DNA of 64,000 bases from Methylobacterium platani (GCF_001653715.1 NZ_LWHQ01000010.1:152998-216997); one strand, 5' to 3'. Shown: positions 1-9,373, counted from the stretch's first letter. Numbers and translations are program-made. The notes: generated by a model from the sequence alone, not told the origin.

Positions 1-1480
1 GCGCGAGCTTCTGCTTGGTCTCGGCGAAGGCCGGCGAGGCCAGGAGCTCGCGCAGGTACACCGTCTCGCGGCGCGCGTTCGGCAGCTCGATGCCGATGGC
101 GTTGCGGCCCTGCACGACGGCGACGCGGGCGGAGATGGCGGACATCGAGCGGGCGATGTCGTCGGCGAGCGAGATGACGCGGCTCGACTTGGTGCCCGGC
201 GCCGGCTCCAGCTCGTAGAGCGTGACGACGGGGCCCGGCCGCACGGCCAGGATCTCCCCGCGCACGCCGAAATCCTCCAGCGTCGATTCGAGCAGGGTGG
301 CGTTCTGCTCGAGCGCGTCGGTCGACACCGCGGCGCTCGGCGCCGGGTGGCGCGGCTCGGCGAGCAGCGTCAGCGCCGGCAGCTCGTAGGCATCCGGCGA
401 GGCCGGAACGGGAGCCGGCGCGCGGCGGGTCTGGATTGGCGGGGGAGGGGGCGCGACCCGGCCTCGGCCGGCGGGCTCCGGGCCGTCCTCCTCGTCCGCC
501 GCATCGTCGTCGAGTGCCGGCTCGGCCCGGCGCGGGGCCTCGACCCGGCGCGGCGCTCCGTCCGCGAAGACAGGCTCGCGCCGACCCGTCCGGGCGGGAC
601 GCTCGGGACCCGCCTCGGGCTCGTTCCAGGCCTCCGCGTCGCCGGGCTCGGCGAAGGCGCGCCGGGCGGCGAGCGCCGGGGAGTTGCCGGAATAGGGATC
701 GGCGGCACCACCGCGCCAGGAGCCGTCGCGCACCGCCTCGATCTTCTGCGCCACGGCGGTGCGGGCGCTGATGGCGAGGTGGGCGAGCGCCCCGAGGGAG
801 GTCAGCCCCAGGCCGGGCGATTCGTCGTCGTGGGGGGCCGGCGCGCGGCGGCCCTGCCGCTCGTCGTAGCGGCTCACCACCGGGGCGAAGGACTCCGCCT
901 CGTCGTCGCCGTCCTCGTCCTCGATCAGCCCGAAGCCGCAGGCGCCGGTGAGGCTCACCACCGCGACCGCCGCGTAGAGGAAGCCCGCGAAGGCGCCCGC
1001 CGGCCCGGCGATCGCCTTGGCGGCGGCCAGCAGCGCGTCGCCGGCGACGCCGCCGAGGCCGGTCGGCAGCGGCCAGCGCGCGGTCGGCGGCAGGGCGCTC
1101 GCCATGCCGCTCGCCGCGCCGAAGCCGATGATCCACAGCACCAGCCGCAATTGCAGCCGCGCCAGCCGGTGGGTGCGCAGCAACCGCATCCCCCACACCG
1201 CCGGCGGCAGCGCGAAGGCGAGCGCGCCGAGACCGAGGAGCTGCATCCCGAGATCCGACACCACCGCGCCGCCGAAGCCGAGCAGGTTGCGGGCCGTGCG
1301 CGAGGTAGCGTGGTTGAGGCTCGGGTCGTCGATCGACCAGGTCGCCAGGGCCACCGTGAAGCACGCCGCTCCGACGAGCAGGGACAGGCCGGTGACCTCA
1401 GTCGCCCGCCGCGTCAGGAACGCGCGGAGCGTGTCGATGAGGCCATCGTAGGGCGATGCCGAGCGACGAAGCGAACGCAT
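1..1480 (-). CDS. ftsK: DNA translocase FtsK, N-terminal part (runs off the window)
   Basis: Septal DNA pump that couples chromosome segregation to division. Reading inward from the ATG at 1480, the protein begins MRSLRRSASPYDGLIDTLRA. About four hydrophobic segments follow in the first ~200 residues, the usual FtsK membrane anchor, then a Pro/Ala/Glu/Arg-rich linker (~200-370). The start of the conserved domain comes next (VSTDALEQNATLLESTLEDF, then EILAVRPGPVVTLYELEPAPG), typical of the FtsK alpha/beta region. The ATPase motor and gamma domain lie outside the window. No strong Shine-Dalgarno precedes the ATG, but the chosen start gives the usual short cytoplasmic tail before the first membrane segment. 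A CtrA-type box lies 54 bp upstream. Product is confident; the open end is the window edge, not a truncation. Confidence 0.93.
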   Translation of the reverse strand, partial: MRSLRRSASPYDGLIDTLRAFLTRRATEVTGLSLLVGAACFTVALATWSIDDPSLNHATSRTARNLLGFGGAVVSDLGMQLLGLGALAFALPPAVWGMRLLRTHRLARLQLRLVLWIIGFGAASGMASALPPTARWPLPTGLGGVAGDALLAAAKAIAGPAGAFAGFLYAAVAVVSLTGACGFGLIEDEDGDDEAESFAPVVSRYDERQGRRAPAPHDDESPGLGLTSLGALAHLAISARTAVAQKIEAVRDGSWRGGAADPYSGNSPALAARRAFAEPGDAEAWNEPEAGPERPARTGRREPVFADGAPRRVEAPRRAEPALDDDAADEEDGPEPAGRGRVAPPPPPIQTRRAPAPVPASPDAYELPALTLLAEPRHPAPSAAVSTDALEQNATLLESTLEDFGVRGEILAVRPGPVVTLYELEPAPGTKSSRVISLADDIARSMSAISARVAVVQGRNAIGIELPNARRETVYLRELLASPAFAETKQKLA

Positions 1481-1533
1481 GCGGGACAAGGACCGGTTAC
1501 GCGAAACTGGACCATGAGGATGCGGCGGTGCGG

Positions 1534-1548
1534 TTAATGCCCATTTAA
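1534..1548. promoter_or_regulatory. CtrA-type box upstream of ftsK, inside a hairpin
   Basis: The sequence is TTAA-N7-TTAA exactly, and on the ftsK strand it continues as TTAACC, matching the full CtrA consensus. It lies 54 bp before the ftsK ATG. It is flanked by a 7-bp inverted repeat, GCGGTTA (1530-1536) and TAACCGC (1552-1558). CtrA is the alphaproteobacterial cell-cycle master regulator, so ftsK is a sensible target. The match is seen in the sequence; binding is inferred. Confidence 0.65.
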
Positions 1549-1661
1549 GGCTAACCGCCTGTTGCGGCATCGCGGGAGAGCGGCGCGAAGGCGCTGGATC
1601 TGCTAGGGTTTCCGGCGGATCGGTGGAATCGGCCCCTCACCGATGCCGCGCGAGGCCTCCC

Positions 1662-2087
1662 ATGCCCGATCCCGTCCTGCCCGATCCCGTCCTGCCCGAT
1701 CCCGAGACCGCACATGCGGCCCGGACCTTCCTGCACCACATCGCCGGGCGCTATCCGGTGAAGGAGACCGTGCTGTTCGGCAGCCGGGCCCGCGGCACGC
1801 ACGGCACCGACAGCGACGCCGACCTCGCGGTGATCCTGCACGGCCCCCCCGGTAAGCGGTACCGGATCGCGGGCGAGATGGCGGAGATCGCCTTCATGGT
1901 GATGCTGGAAACCGGGATTCTGGTCCAGGCGGTCCCGCTGTGGGAGGACGAGTTCGAGCGGCCGGAGGCCTTCAGCAATCCTGGGTTGATCGATGATATC
2001 AGGAGTGAAGGGGTCACGATCGACGTGGTGCCGGCCTACGGCTCCCGCCCGCTGAAAGACACTTTCACTGATGCCGATCGATCTTGA
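1662..2087 (+). CDS. MNT-type nucleotidyltransferase-domain protein, orphan
   Basis: Small protein of about 141 residues of the DNA polymerase beta-like nucleotidyltransferase superfamily. The hallmark GSRARGTHGTDSDADLAV is present: the GS motif followed by the two metal-binding Asp of the DxD. Minimal nucleotidyltransferases of this kind often act as antitoxins that AMPylate a HEPN toxin partner. No HEPN gene is adjacent on either side, so a toxin-antitoxin role is not supported here. The ATG at 1662 is chosen because it begins a short Pro-Asp repeat encoded by a 15-bp tandem duplication (PDPVL twice, then PDPE); an ATG at 1623 would add 13 residues. The 3' end overlaps the next gene, on the opposite strand, by 52 bp. 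Family assignment is good, function open. Confidence 0.75.
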   Translation: MPDPVLPDPVLPDPETAHAARTFLHHIAGRYPVKETVLFGSRARGTHGTDSDADLAVILHGPPGKRYRIAGEMAEIAFMVMLETGILVQAVPLWEDEFERPEAFSNPGLIDDIRSEGVTIDVVPAYGSRPLKDTFTDADRS

Positions 2088-2497
2088 TTTTTGAGCGAAA
2101 AGGTATCGGTCTCGCCGTCGGCACTCCAGGCAATCTGAAAATCGATCTGCAGGTTGTGACTCGTCTTCCACGCGACGGCGGGGCCGCTCCGCGAGCAGTC
2201 CCCCGTAAACACCGCGTATCCGTCGTCCAGGGCATGCGCGCGGCTATCGGTTGCTTGCAGGATCGCGACCGTGTCGGAGCAGTAGGGAGCGAGAAACTGT
2301 CCGCCTTCGCGGCGTATAATTACCGCCACCATCTGCCCGTCCGGTGATGGATAGAGTTGGATCGCTGGTTGATCCCCTGCGCGATTCAGTGCTCGCATAA
2401 GACAAACACCACCGTACCCCAAGACAGCCACCACGCCGACGAGAATGAGCAGCCGGCGTAGGGTCGAAAAGACCGAGCCGAAGACGGTACTTCTCAC
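2036..2497 (-). CDS. Hypothetical membrane-anchored protein
   Basis: I do not recognise this gene. It encodes 153 residues with one N-terminal hydrophobic segment (about 14-34, LLILVGVVAVLGYGGVCL) followed by a soluble, probably periplasmic domain with several Tyr/Trp and at least two Cys (PYCSDTVAIL and FTGDCSRSG). The start is a GTG at 2497, preceded by a good GAGGG ribosome site. Codon use is somewhat less G+C-biased than in neighbours. Its tail overlaps the convergent nucleotidyltransferase by 52 bp. Small single-pass proteins with a predicted extracytoplasmic domain of this type are common and uncharacterised; no function is proposed. Confidence 0.6.
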   Translation of the reverse strand: MRSTVFGSVFSTLRRLLILVGVVAVLGYGGVCLMRALNRAGDQPAIQLYPSPDGQMVAVIIRREGGQFLAPYCSDTVAILQATDSRAHALDDGYAVFTGDCSRSGPAVAWKTSHNLQIDFQIAWSADGETDTFSLKNQDRSASVKVSFSGREP

Positions 2498-2624
2498 TGC
2501 CGGCCCTCGGATATCATCAGGGTAATGCGCTCGACCCAGCGGTAGCCTTGCGCCGGCGCTCCATCGAGGTCCGGGCCGGCGGCAGTCTCTGTCAACCTAA
2601 GATAAATCGTACCCTGACGTAAGA

Positions 2625-2652
2625 AAGCCCCGGCGCCGTCGCACCGGGGCTT
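2625..2652 (-). terminator. Rho-independent terminator of amtB
   Basis: Perfect 9-bp inverted repeat AAGCCCCGG / CCGGGGCTT with a 10-nt loop. On the minus strand the stem is followed by a short T-rich tract (TTTCTT). It starts 46 bp after the amtB stop. Confidence 0.8.
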
Positions 2653-2697
2653 CCCGCATTCCGACGAGCCGGGGCGCGCACGCCCCGGCTCCGCGTC

Positions 2698-4200
2698 TCA
2701 GTAGTTGTAGGCCCGCTCGCCGTGATCGGCGAGATCGAGGCCCTCGCGCTCCTCGTCCTGGGTCACGCGCAGGCCGACCACCACGTCGACGATCTTGTAG
2801 AGGATCGCCGAGCCGATGCCCGACCACAGGATGGTGAAGCCGACCGCCTTGGCCTGGGACAGGAAGGCCGGGCCGAACTCGTAGGCCGCGGCCACCAGCT
2901 CGCCGGGCTTCGCCGCGTAGTCGGGGGCGCCGACGCCGCCGAGGGCCGGGTTGACCAGGATGCCGGTGGCGAGCGCGCCCAGGATGCCGCCGACGCAGTG
3001 CACGCCGAAGACGTCGAGGGAGTCGTCGTAGCCGAGCGCGTTCTTGACGGTCGAGCACATCACGAAGCAGACGGCGCCGGCGACGAGGCCGAGCACGATC
3101 GAGCCCATCGGGCCGGCGAAGCCGCAGGCCGGGGTGATCGCGACGAGGCCGGCGACCGCGCCCGAGAGCATGCCGAGCAGCGAGGGCTTGCCCTTGGCGG
3201 CCCACTCCACGAACAGCCAGGACAGGCCGGCCGCCGCGGTGGCCACGAAGGTGTTGATCATCGCGAGCGCGGCCGAGCCGTTGGCCTCGAGGTTGGAGCC
3301 GGCGTTGAAGCCGAACCAGCCGACCCAGAGCAGCGCGGCGCCGATCATCGTCATGGTCAGCGAGTGCGGGGCGAGCAGGTCGCGGCCGTAGCCGATACGC
3401 TTGCCGATCATCAGGCAGCCGACGATGCCGGCGATGCCCGCGTTGATGTGGACCACGGTGCCGCCGGCGAAGTCGAGGGCGCCCCACTTGAACAGCAGGC
3501 CGGCATCGGCGTTGACGGCGTCGAGCGCGTCCTGGGCCGCCTTCTTGGAGGCCTCGTCGGTGGCGGCAGCCAGCGCCTTGGCGGCGTTGCCGACCGCATC
3601 GGGGCCGCCCCAGTACCAGACCATGTGGGCCATCGGGAAGTAGATGAAGATCAGCCACAGCGTGCAGAACAGCAGCAGGGCCGAGAACTTCATACGCTCC
3701 GCGAAGGCGCCGACGATCAGCGCCGGGGTGATCATCGCGAACGTCATCTGGAAGCAGATGTAGACGTATTCGGGGATGACGACGCCGTTCGAGAACGTCG
3801 CCGCGACCGAGTTGGCGTCGACGCCGCGCAGGAACGCCTTCGAGAAGCCGCCGACGAAGTCGTTGAGCCCGCCGCCGTTGGTGAAGGCGAGGCTGTAGCC
3901 GAAGAACACCCAGATGATGCAGGCGAGGCAGACGATGGCGAAGACCTGGGTCAGCAGCGACAGCATGTTCTTGGTGCGCACGAGGCCGCCGTAGAACAGC
4001 GCCAGGCCCGGCACCGACATCATCAGCACCAGCGCGGACGAGATCAGCATCCAGGCGGTGTCGCCCTTGTTCGGCACCGGCGCCGCCGCCGCGGCCGGCG
4101 CGGCCTCGACGGTGGGCGTCTGCGCCAGGGACGGCTCCACCAGCAGAAGCGCCAGCGCGGCGCCTCCCAGGCCGAGAGCCAGGACGTTGCGAAGCTTCAT
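2698..4200 (-). CDS. amtB: Ammonium transporter Amt
   Basis: Inner-membrane ammonium channel of 500 residues with a cleavable-looking signal (MKLRNVLALGLGGAALALLL, Ala-X-Ala near residue 26) and about eleven membrane helices. Family motifs include AWMLISSALVLMM, PGLALFYGG in the first helix and ALDFAGGTVVHINAG, which carries the conserved Asp and His of the conduction pathway. An Ala/Asp/Lys-rich insert of about 40 residues sits before this motif (around residues 200-240) and probably forms a periplasmic loop. It lies 82 bp downstream of glnK on the same strand. This is the standard glnK-amtB operon, in which GlnK plugs the channel when nitrogen is plentiful. A clear terminator follows. Confidence 0.96.
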   Translation of the reverse strand: MKLRNVLALGLGGAALALLLVEPSLAQTPTVEAAPAAAAAPVPNKGDTAWMLISSALVLMMSVPGLALFYGGLVRTKNMLSLLTQVFAIVCLACIIWVFFGYSLAFTNGGGLNDFVGGFSKAFLRGVDANSVAATFSNGVVIPEYVYICFQMTFAMITPALIVGAFAERMKFSALLLFCTLWLIFIYFPMAHMVWYWGGPDAVGNAAKALAAATDEASKKAAQDALDAVNADAGLLFKWGALDFAGGTVVHINAGIAGIVGCLMIGKRIGYGRDLLAPHSLTMTMIGAALLWVGWFGFNAGSNLEANGSAALAMINTFVATAAAGLSWLFVEWAAKGKPSLLGMLSGAVAGLVAITPACGFAGPMGSIVLGLVAGAVCFVMCSTVKNALGYDDSLDVFGVHCVGGILGALATGILVNPALGGVGAPDYAAKPGELVAAAYEFGPAFLSQAKAVGFTILWSGIGSAILYKIVDVVVGLRVTQDEEREGLDLADHGERAYNY

Positions 4201-4282
4201 GGAAGAGGAACTCCCGATGGGATCGAAGGCAATGACGGGAAAGGGGTGGCGGGGCGCTCGACGAGGCCCCGCCCGGACCGCC

Positions 4283-4768
<486 letters not shown>

Positions 4769-4878
4769 CTACGGACAAGCTGCCCGGTTCCTGGGCCGAT
4801 TGCGGAGATTGAAGCCGCTCCCGGCGGCAATGCAGCTGAAAAAACCGCCAATTGCCCAACAGAGAGGCAGAAACCCGG

Positions 4879-5757
4879 TCAGGCCTCCGGCTCGGGGGCG
4901 ACGCGCTTGCGGCGGATCATGCCTTCCTGCGCCACGGAAGCGACCAGGGTGCCGTCGCGGGTGAAGATCAGCCCGCGGGAGAAGCCGCAGCCGCCCGACG
5001 CGCTCGGGCTGTCCTGGGCGTAGAGCAGCCACTCGTCGGCCCGGAACGGCCGGTGGAACCACAGGGCGTGGTCGAGGCTCGCCGGCTGGATCTCGCTCTC
5101 GAACACCGTGCGGCCGTGGGGGCTGAGCGAGGTGTCGAGCAGCGTCATGTCGGAGGCGTAGGCCAGCACCGCCTGGTGGATCGCCGGATCGTCCGGCAGG
5201 GGCGAGGTCGCCCGGATCCAGACGTGGAAGCGCGCCGGCCCGGGCTCGCGTGAGGCGTAGCGGGCGAGCTCGACCGGGCGCAGCTCGATCGGCCGCTCGC
5301 GCTCGAAATAGGCCCGCACCGGCTCGGGCATGCGCGGCAGCATCGAGGCCTTGAGGGCGCTTTCGCCCGGCAGGTCCTCGGGCATCGGCACCGCCGGCAT
5401 CGTCGCCTGATGGTCGAAGCCCGGCTCCTCGACGTGGTAGGAGGCCGACATCGAGAAGATCGGGCGGCCGTGCTGGATCGCCACCACGCGGCGCGTGGTG
5501 AAGCTGCGGCCGTCGCGGATGCGGTCGACCTCGTAGACGATCGGCACCTTCGGGTCGCCGCCGAGCAGGAAATAGCCGTGGAGCGAGTGCGGCCGGCGCT
5601 CCGGCGGCACCGTCCGGGTCGCGGCGACGAGCGCCTGGCCGATCACCTGGCCGCCGAAGACCCGCTGCCAGCGATCCTTCGGCGAGCGACCGCGGAAGAG
5701 GTTCTGCTCCAGCGGCTCCAGGTCGAGGATGTCGAGGAGGTCGGCGACCGCGCGCAA
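4879..5757 (-). CDS. tesB: Acyl-CoA thioesterase II
   Basis: Double-hotdog thioesterase that hydrolyses medium- and long-chain acyl-CoA to free fatty acid and CoA in the cytosol. At 292 residues it matches TesB length. Recognisable stretches are FGGQVIGQALVAA, HSLHGYFLLGGD, YASDMTLLDTSLSPHGR (the catalytic-region Asp) and VASVAQEGMIR (the conserved Gln). The only early start is a TTG at 5757; no in-frame ATG or GTG gives a full N-terminal hotdog, so the start is less sure than the product. It is divergent from the UbiH-like hydroxylase gene, with a ~125-bp shared upstream region. Confidence 0.93.
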   Translation of the reverse strand: MRAVADLLDILDLEPLEQNLFRGRSPKDRWQRVFGGQVIGQALVAATRTVPPERRPHSLHGYFLLGGDPKVPIVYEVDRIRDGRSFTTRRVVAIQHGRPIFSMSASYHVEEPGFDHQATMPAVPMPEDLPGESALKASMLPRMPEPVRAYFERERPIELRPVELARYASREPGPARFHVWIRATSPLPDDPAIHQAVLAYASDMTLLDTSLSPHGRTVFESEIQPASLDHALWFHRPFRADEWLLYAQDSPSASGGCGFSRGLIFTRDGTLVASVAQEGMIRRKRVAPEPEA

Positions 5758-5882
5758 GGGACTATATCCGGGCTGGTGGAGGGGCGCGTAGCTGACGCAG
5801 GCCGATGCGCGCCGTCAAGCGACGCAGGGGTCCGCCTTGTGCTATGGCCTGCCCACCGGACGAGCAGCGGGCGAAGCGCGAC

Positions 5883-7169
5883 ATGGTGCAGGGTGACGGC
5901 GTGAGCGGGCGACGGGGCGCGGCGCGGGAGATCGTGGTCGCGGGCGGGGGATTGCCGGGGCTGGCCCTGGCGCTGGCGCTCCGCCAGGCCCTCGGCGAGG
6001 CGGTGCGGGTCACGGTCTGCGACCCGGCCTTCGCGCGCCGGGACGCCCCGGAAGGCGGGAGCGCCCCGCGGGACCTGCGCGCCTACGCGGTCGCGGCCGC
6101 GGCCCGGCGGATGCTCGAACGCCTCGGGGTCTGGGACGCGGTGCGCGCCGGTGCCCAGCCGATCACCGAGATGGTCATCACCGACAGCCGGCTCGCCGAT
6201 CCGGTACGGCCGACCTTCCTGACCTTCGAGGGCGAGGTGGCGGAAGGAGAGCCCTTCGCCCACATGGTCGAGGGCGGCGGCCTGCTGCGGGCGCTGCGCG
6301 ACGCGGCGGACGCGGCCGGCGTGGTGCTGGAGGCGAGCCCGGTCCTCGCGGCGGTGCCGGAGACCGACGCGATCGTCGCGCGCCTGCCGGACGGGAGGCG
6401 GATCCGGGCCGACCTCGTGGTGGCGGCCGACGGCGCCCGCTCGCGCCTGCGCGAGGCCGCCGGCATCGGCTGGGTCGGCTGGTCCTATCCGCAATCCGGC
6501 ATCGTCGCGACGGTGGCGCACGAGCGCGACCACGAGGGCCGGGCGATCGAGCACTTCCTGCCCTCCGGCCCCTTCGCGGTGCTGCCGCTGCCGCCGGGCG
6601 GCCCGCTCGGGCACCGTTCGTCGATCGTCTGGACCGAGCGGCAATCCGAGGTGCCGGCGCTCCTCGGCGGCGGGCCGGACGAAGCGCTGATCGAAGTCGA
6701 GCGGCGCTTCGGCCTCGCGCTCGGTCGCCTCGCCCTCGAATCGCCCCTCCGGGCCTATCCGCTCTCCTTCGGGATCGCCCGCCGCTTCGGCGCCAGGCGC
6801 CTGCTGCTCCTCGGCGACGCCGCCCACGTCATCCACCCGATCGCCGGCCAGGGCCTGAACCTCGGCCTGCGCAGCGCCGCCGCCCTGGCGGAGGCGCTCG
6901 CCGACACGATGCGCCTCGGCCTCGACCCCGGCGGCCCGGAGGCGCTCGAGACCTACGAGCGCAGCCGCCGCTTCGACACCCTCGCGATGGGCGCGGCCAC
7001 CGACGGTCTCAACCGGCTGTTCTCGACCGACGCCCTGCCGGTCCGCCTCGCCCGCGACCTCGGTCTCGGCCTCGTCGACCGGTTGCCGGGGCTGAAGCGG
7101 CTGTTCATCCGCGAGGCGGCGGGCCTGCGGGGGCGGCAGCCGCGGTTGATGCGGGGGGAGGCGTTGTAG
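5883..7169 (+). CDS. UbiH/UbiF/Coq6-family FAD monooxygenase
   Basis: Flavoprotein hydroxylase of about 428 residues, most likely a ring hydroxylase of ubiquinone biosynthesis. The N-terminal FAD-binding glycine motif is VVAGGGLPGLALALAL. The DG motif is VVAADGARSRLREAAGI. The second FAD motif is LLLLGDAAHVIHPIAGQGLNLGLR, diagnostic of the UbiH family. The ATG at 5883 is chosen because the FAD motif then begins at the expected distance of about 15 residues; the frame stays open to 5805, but that part has no family character. It cannot be assigned to UbiH, UbiF or UbiL from sequence alone. A 39-bp dispersed palindrome follows the stop codon. Confidence 0.9.
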   Translation: MVQGDGVSGRRGAAREIVVAGGGLPGLALALALRQALGEAVRVTVCDPAFARRDAPEGGSAPRDLRAYAVAAAARRMLERLGVWDAVRAGAQPITEMVITDSRLADPVRPTFLTFEGEVAEGEPFAHMVEGGGLLRALRDAADAAGVVLEASPVLAAVPETDAIVARLPDGRRIRADLVVAADGARSRLREAAGIGWVGWSYPQSGIVATVAHERDHEGRAIEHFLPSGPFAVLPLPPGGPLGHRSSIVWTERQSEVPALLGGGPDEALIEVERRFGLALGRLALESPLRAYPLSFGIARRFGARRLLLLGDAAHVIHPIAGQGLNLGLRSAAALAEALADTMRLGLDPGGPEALETYERSRRFDTLAMGAATDGLNRLFSTDALPVRLARDLGLGLVDRLPGLKRLFIREAAGLRGRQPRLMRGEAL

Positions 7170-7210
7170 GGAACTGCTCTGGCCGGGCCGGCGGCTTCTC
7201 TATCCTCCAT

Positions 7211-7249
7211 CGTCGTCCCGGGACCGCGAAAGCGGAACCCGGAATGACG
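7211..7249. repeat. Dispersed 39-bp REP-like palindrome, copy 1
   Basis: Imperfect palindrome between two convergent genes, built as CGTC-GTCCCGGG ... CCGCGAA-GCGG ... CCCGG-GACG. A close copy occurs at 18656-18694, also between convergent genes. Likely an interspersed repeat family that can fold on either strand. Confidence 0.7.
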
Positions 7250-7295
7250 TGGGGTTGCCAGACCGGTCGAGACCGACCGGGACATCGGCGAAAAT

Positions 7296-7928
7296 CTACC
7301 GCAGATCCCCCGCATGGCTGACCGCGAAATGCGTCAGCTCCGTCAGCGTCGCGAGCCCGAGGCGTTGGCGCAGGGCGGCGCAGGCATTGGTCACTGTCTT
7401 GTAGCTCACCGACAGATCCTCGGCGATCGCGGCGTAACCCCGGCCCTCGGCGAGCAGCGCCAGGACGCGGCGCTCGCGCGGGGTCAGGGTGCCGAGGAGC
7501 GAGCGGCGCGGATCGGCCTGCAGCAGGGCGACCTCGGTGGCGAGCTGTCCGTCGAGGTAGGGCCGCCCGGCGCGGACCTGCTCGTAGGCCCGCACCAGGT
7601 CGCCGGCGGGCGCGTCCTTGAGGACGTAGCCGACTGCGCCGGCGGCGAGCGCCCGGGCGACGATCGCCGGGTCGGCGTGCATGCTGAACACCAGCACGCG
7701 GGTCGCCGGGACCCGCTTGCGCACCCGGCCGACCAGCGCCAGGCCGGCGAGCTCGCGGCCCGGGAAGGCGAGGTCGATCACGGCGACGTGGGGCCGGTGG
7801 CGCAGGACGGCGCGGTAGCCCTCCGGCAGGCCGGCGGCAGCCCAGACCTCGGCCCCCGCATCCTCGAGCAGGCGCCGGGCGCCCTGGAGCACGATCGGGT
7901 GGTCGTCGACCACGACGACGCGGGTCAC
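7296..7928 (-). CDS. NarL/FixJ-family response regulator
   Basis: 210-residue two-component regulator. The receiver domain (1-~120) has the acidic pair Asp8/Asp9 in VVVVDDHP, the phosphoacceptor Asp52 in VAVIDLAFPG and the conserved Lys in VGYVLKDAP. The LuxR-type helix-turn-helix follows (LTPRERRVLALLAEGRGYAAIAEDLSVSYKTV), so it is a DNA-binding activator or repressor. Its start overlaps the end of the kinase gene by 4 nt (ATGA), which implies translational coupling; the kinase is upstream on the same strand. A TonB-dependent receptor gene lies upstream of both, so that gene is the obvious candidate target, by position only. Confidence 0.93.
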   Translation of the reverse strand: MTRVVVVDDHPIVLQGARRLLEDAGAEVWAAAGLPEGYRAVLRHRPHVAVIDLAFPGRELAGLALVGRVRKRVPATRVLVFSMHADPAIVARALAAGAVGYVLKDAPAGDLVRAYEQVRAGRPYLDGQLATEVALLQADPRRSLLGTLTPRERRVLALLAEGRGYAAIAEDLSVSYKTVTNACAALRQRLGLATLTELTHFAVSHAGDLR

Positions 7929-9343
7929 GGCGTCTCCTCCGGGGTGTCGGGTTCGGTCGGCAGGGCGATCCGCAGGGACGTGCCCGGGTCGCGCGGCACG
8001 AGGGCGAGGGTGCCGCCCAGGGCCTCGACCCGCTCGCGCATCCCGGCCAAGCCCCGGCCTTGGCCCGGCTCACCGCCGAGGCCGCCGCCGTCGTCGTCGA
8101 CGCTGAGCCGCAGGCCGGCGTCGCGCTCCGCGACCTCGACCGTCACCCGCGACGCGCCGGCATGGCGCAGCGCGTTGGTCAGGCCCTCCTGCACGCAGCG
8201 ATAGACGGTGAGGTCGACGAGGTCGCCGTAGCCGGGCTTGAGGGCGGCGAAGCGGCCCTCGACGGCGATCTCCGGGTGGTGCCGGGCGGCCTCCCGCACC
8301 AGCAGTTCGAGGCAGCGGCCGAGCGGCACCTGGCCGAGGCCGGCCGGGCGCAGGCGGTTGAGGAGCGCCCGGTTGATCGTCTGCACCCGCGTGACGATCG
8401 CCGCGATGTCGCCGGTGCGCTCGGTCAGGCGGGTGCGGGCCGGCTCGTCGAGGGTCGCGGCGATGCGGGCGATCGAGGAGGAATTGGCCTCCAGCGCGAA
8501 CAGGCACGGCCCGAACTCGTCGTGCAGCTCGAGGGCGGTGCGGCGGCGCTCGTCCTCCTCGGCGGTCATGACGCGGCGGTGCAGCCGGAGATTGGCCGCC
8601 CGCGCCGCGCCGAGCGCCTCGGCGAGCCGGTTGAACCGCGCCGCGATGACGGCGAGCTCGCGCGTGTCCGGCCGGCCGACCCGGGCGCCGTAATCCTGCT
8701 GCTCCAGCCGCGTCAGCCCGGCGGCGAGCTGGGCGAGCGGGCTCAGGATCCGCCCGAAGGCGATGGTGAGGATCGCCAGCATGGCGAGGCTCAAGGCGAG
8801 GCCGGTCAGCCCGAGCGCGAGGGCGTAGCCCCAGACCTCGTCGATCTCGTCCGACGGCTCGGCGGTGACGAGCGCCGTGCCGATGCGGGCGCCGCGCAAG
8901 CTCAGCGGCACCTCGTGGCGCTGCGCCGGCGGGGCGATCAGGTGCGCGAACCAGGCCGGGGCCCGCCGCGTGCCCTCGCGCCGCGCCCCGGCCGCGACCG
9001 GACGGTTTCCGGCATCGAGCAGGGTGACCCGGACGTGGCGCAGGCCCTGGAAGCGGTAGGCGAGGGTGCGGAACAGGCCCGGCAGGGGCGCGTCCTGGAG
9101 CGCCTGCAGGGTCTCGGCGACCAGCGGCTCGACCACCGCCAGCGAGGCCGCGGTCTCGACCTCGGTGGCCGTGCGCGCCTTGTGGATGATGACCGCGCCC
9201 GAGAGCGCCGCCGCCGCGAGGTTGATGAGCACGACGACGACCATCAGCCGCGCCCGCATCGGCCGGCCGGACCACAGGGCGGGCAGGAGCCGGCGCGGGG
9301 CGGCGGCGGGAGGCGGCGAGGCGGGGACGGGACGGGGAGGCAA
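7925..9343 (-). CDS. NarX-like sensor histidine kinase
   Basis: 472-residue membrane sensor and cognate kinase of the adjacent regulator. Order: first membrane segment about 31-55, periplasmic sensor domain to about 170, second membrane segment about 172-198, HAMP linker, HisKA_3 phosphoacceptor region with the His in TALELHDEFG, then the ATPase domain (QEGLTNALRHA N-box, VDDDGGGLG and GRGLAGMRERVEALGG). The periplasmic domain resembles no ligand-binding family I can name. The start is uncertain: a TTG at 9343 gives the longest protein, while the ATG at 9259 would begin just before the first membrane segment. The gene follows the TonB receptor on the same strand, separated by ~100 bp with two hairpins. 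Confidence 0.92.
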   Translation of the reverse strand: MPPRPVPASPPPAAAPRRLLPALWSGRPMRARLMVVVVLINLAAAALSGAVIIHKARTATEVETAASLAVVEPLVAETLQALQDAPLPGLFRTLAYRFQGLRHVRVTLLDAGNRPVAAGARREGTRRAPAWFAHLIAPPAQRHEVPLSLRGARIGTALVTAEPSDEIDEVWGYALALGLTGLALSLAMLAILTIAFGRILSPLAQLAAGLTRLEQQDYGARVGRPDTRELAVIAARFNRLAEALGAARAANLRLHRRVMTAEEDERRRTALELHDEFGPCLFALEANSSSIARIAATLDEPARTRLTERTGDIAAIVTRVQTINRALLNRLRPAGLGQVPLGRCLELLVREAARHHPEIAVEGRFAALKPGYGDLVDLTVYRCVQEGLTNALRHAGASRVTVEVAERDAGLRLSVDDDGGGLGGEPGQGRGLAGMRERVEALGGTLALVPRDPGTSLRIALPTEPDTPEETP

Positions 9344-9373
9344 CGGGCTCTCGGGGGAGCGGGGAGGCCCCGC

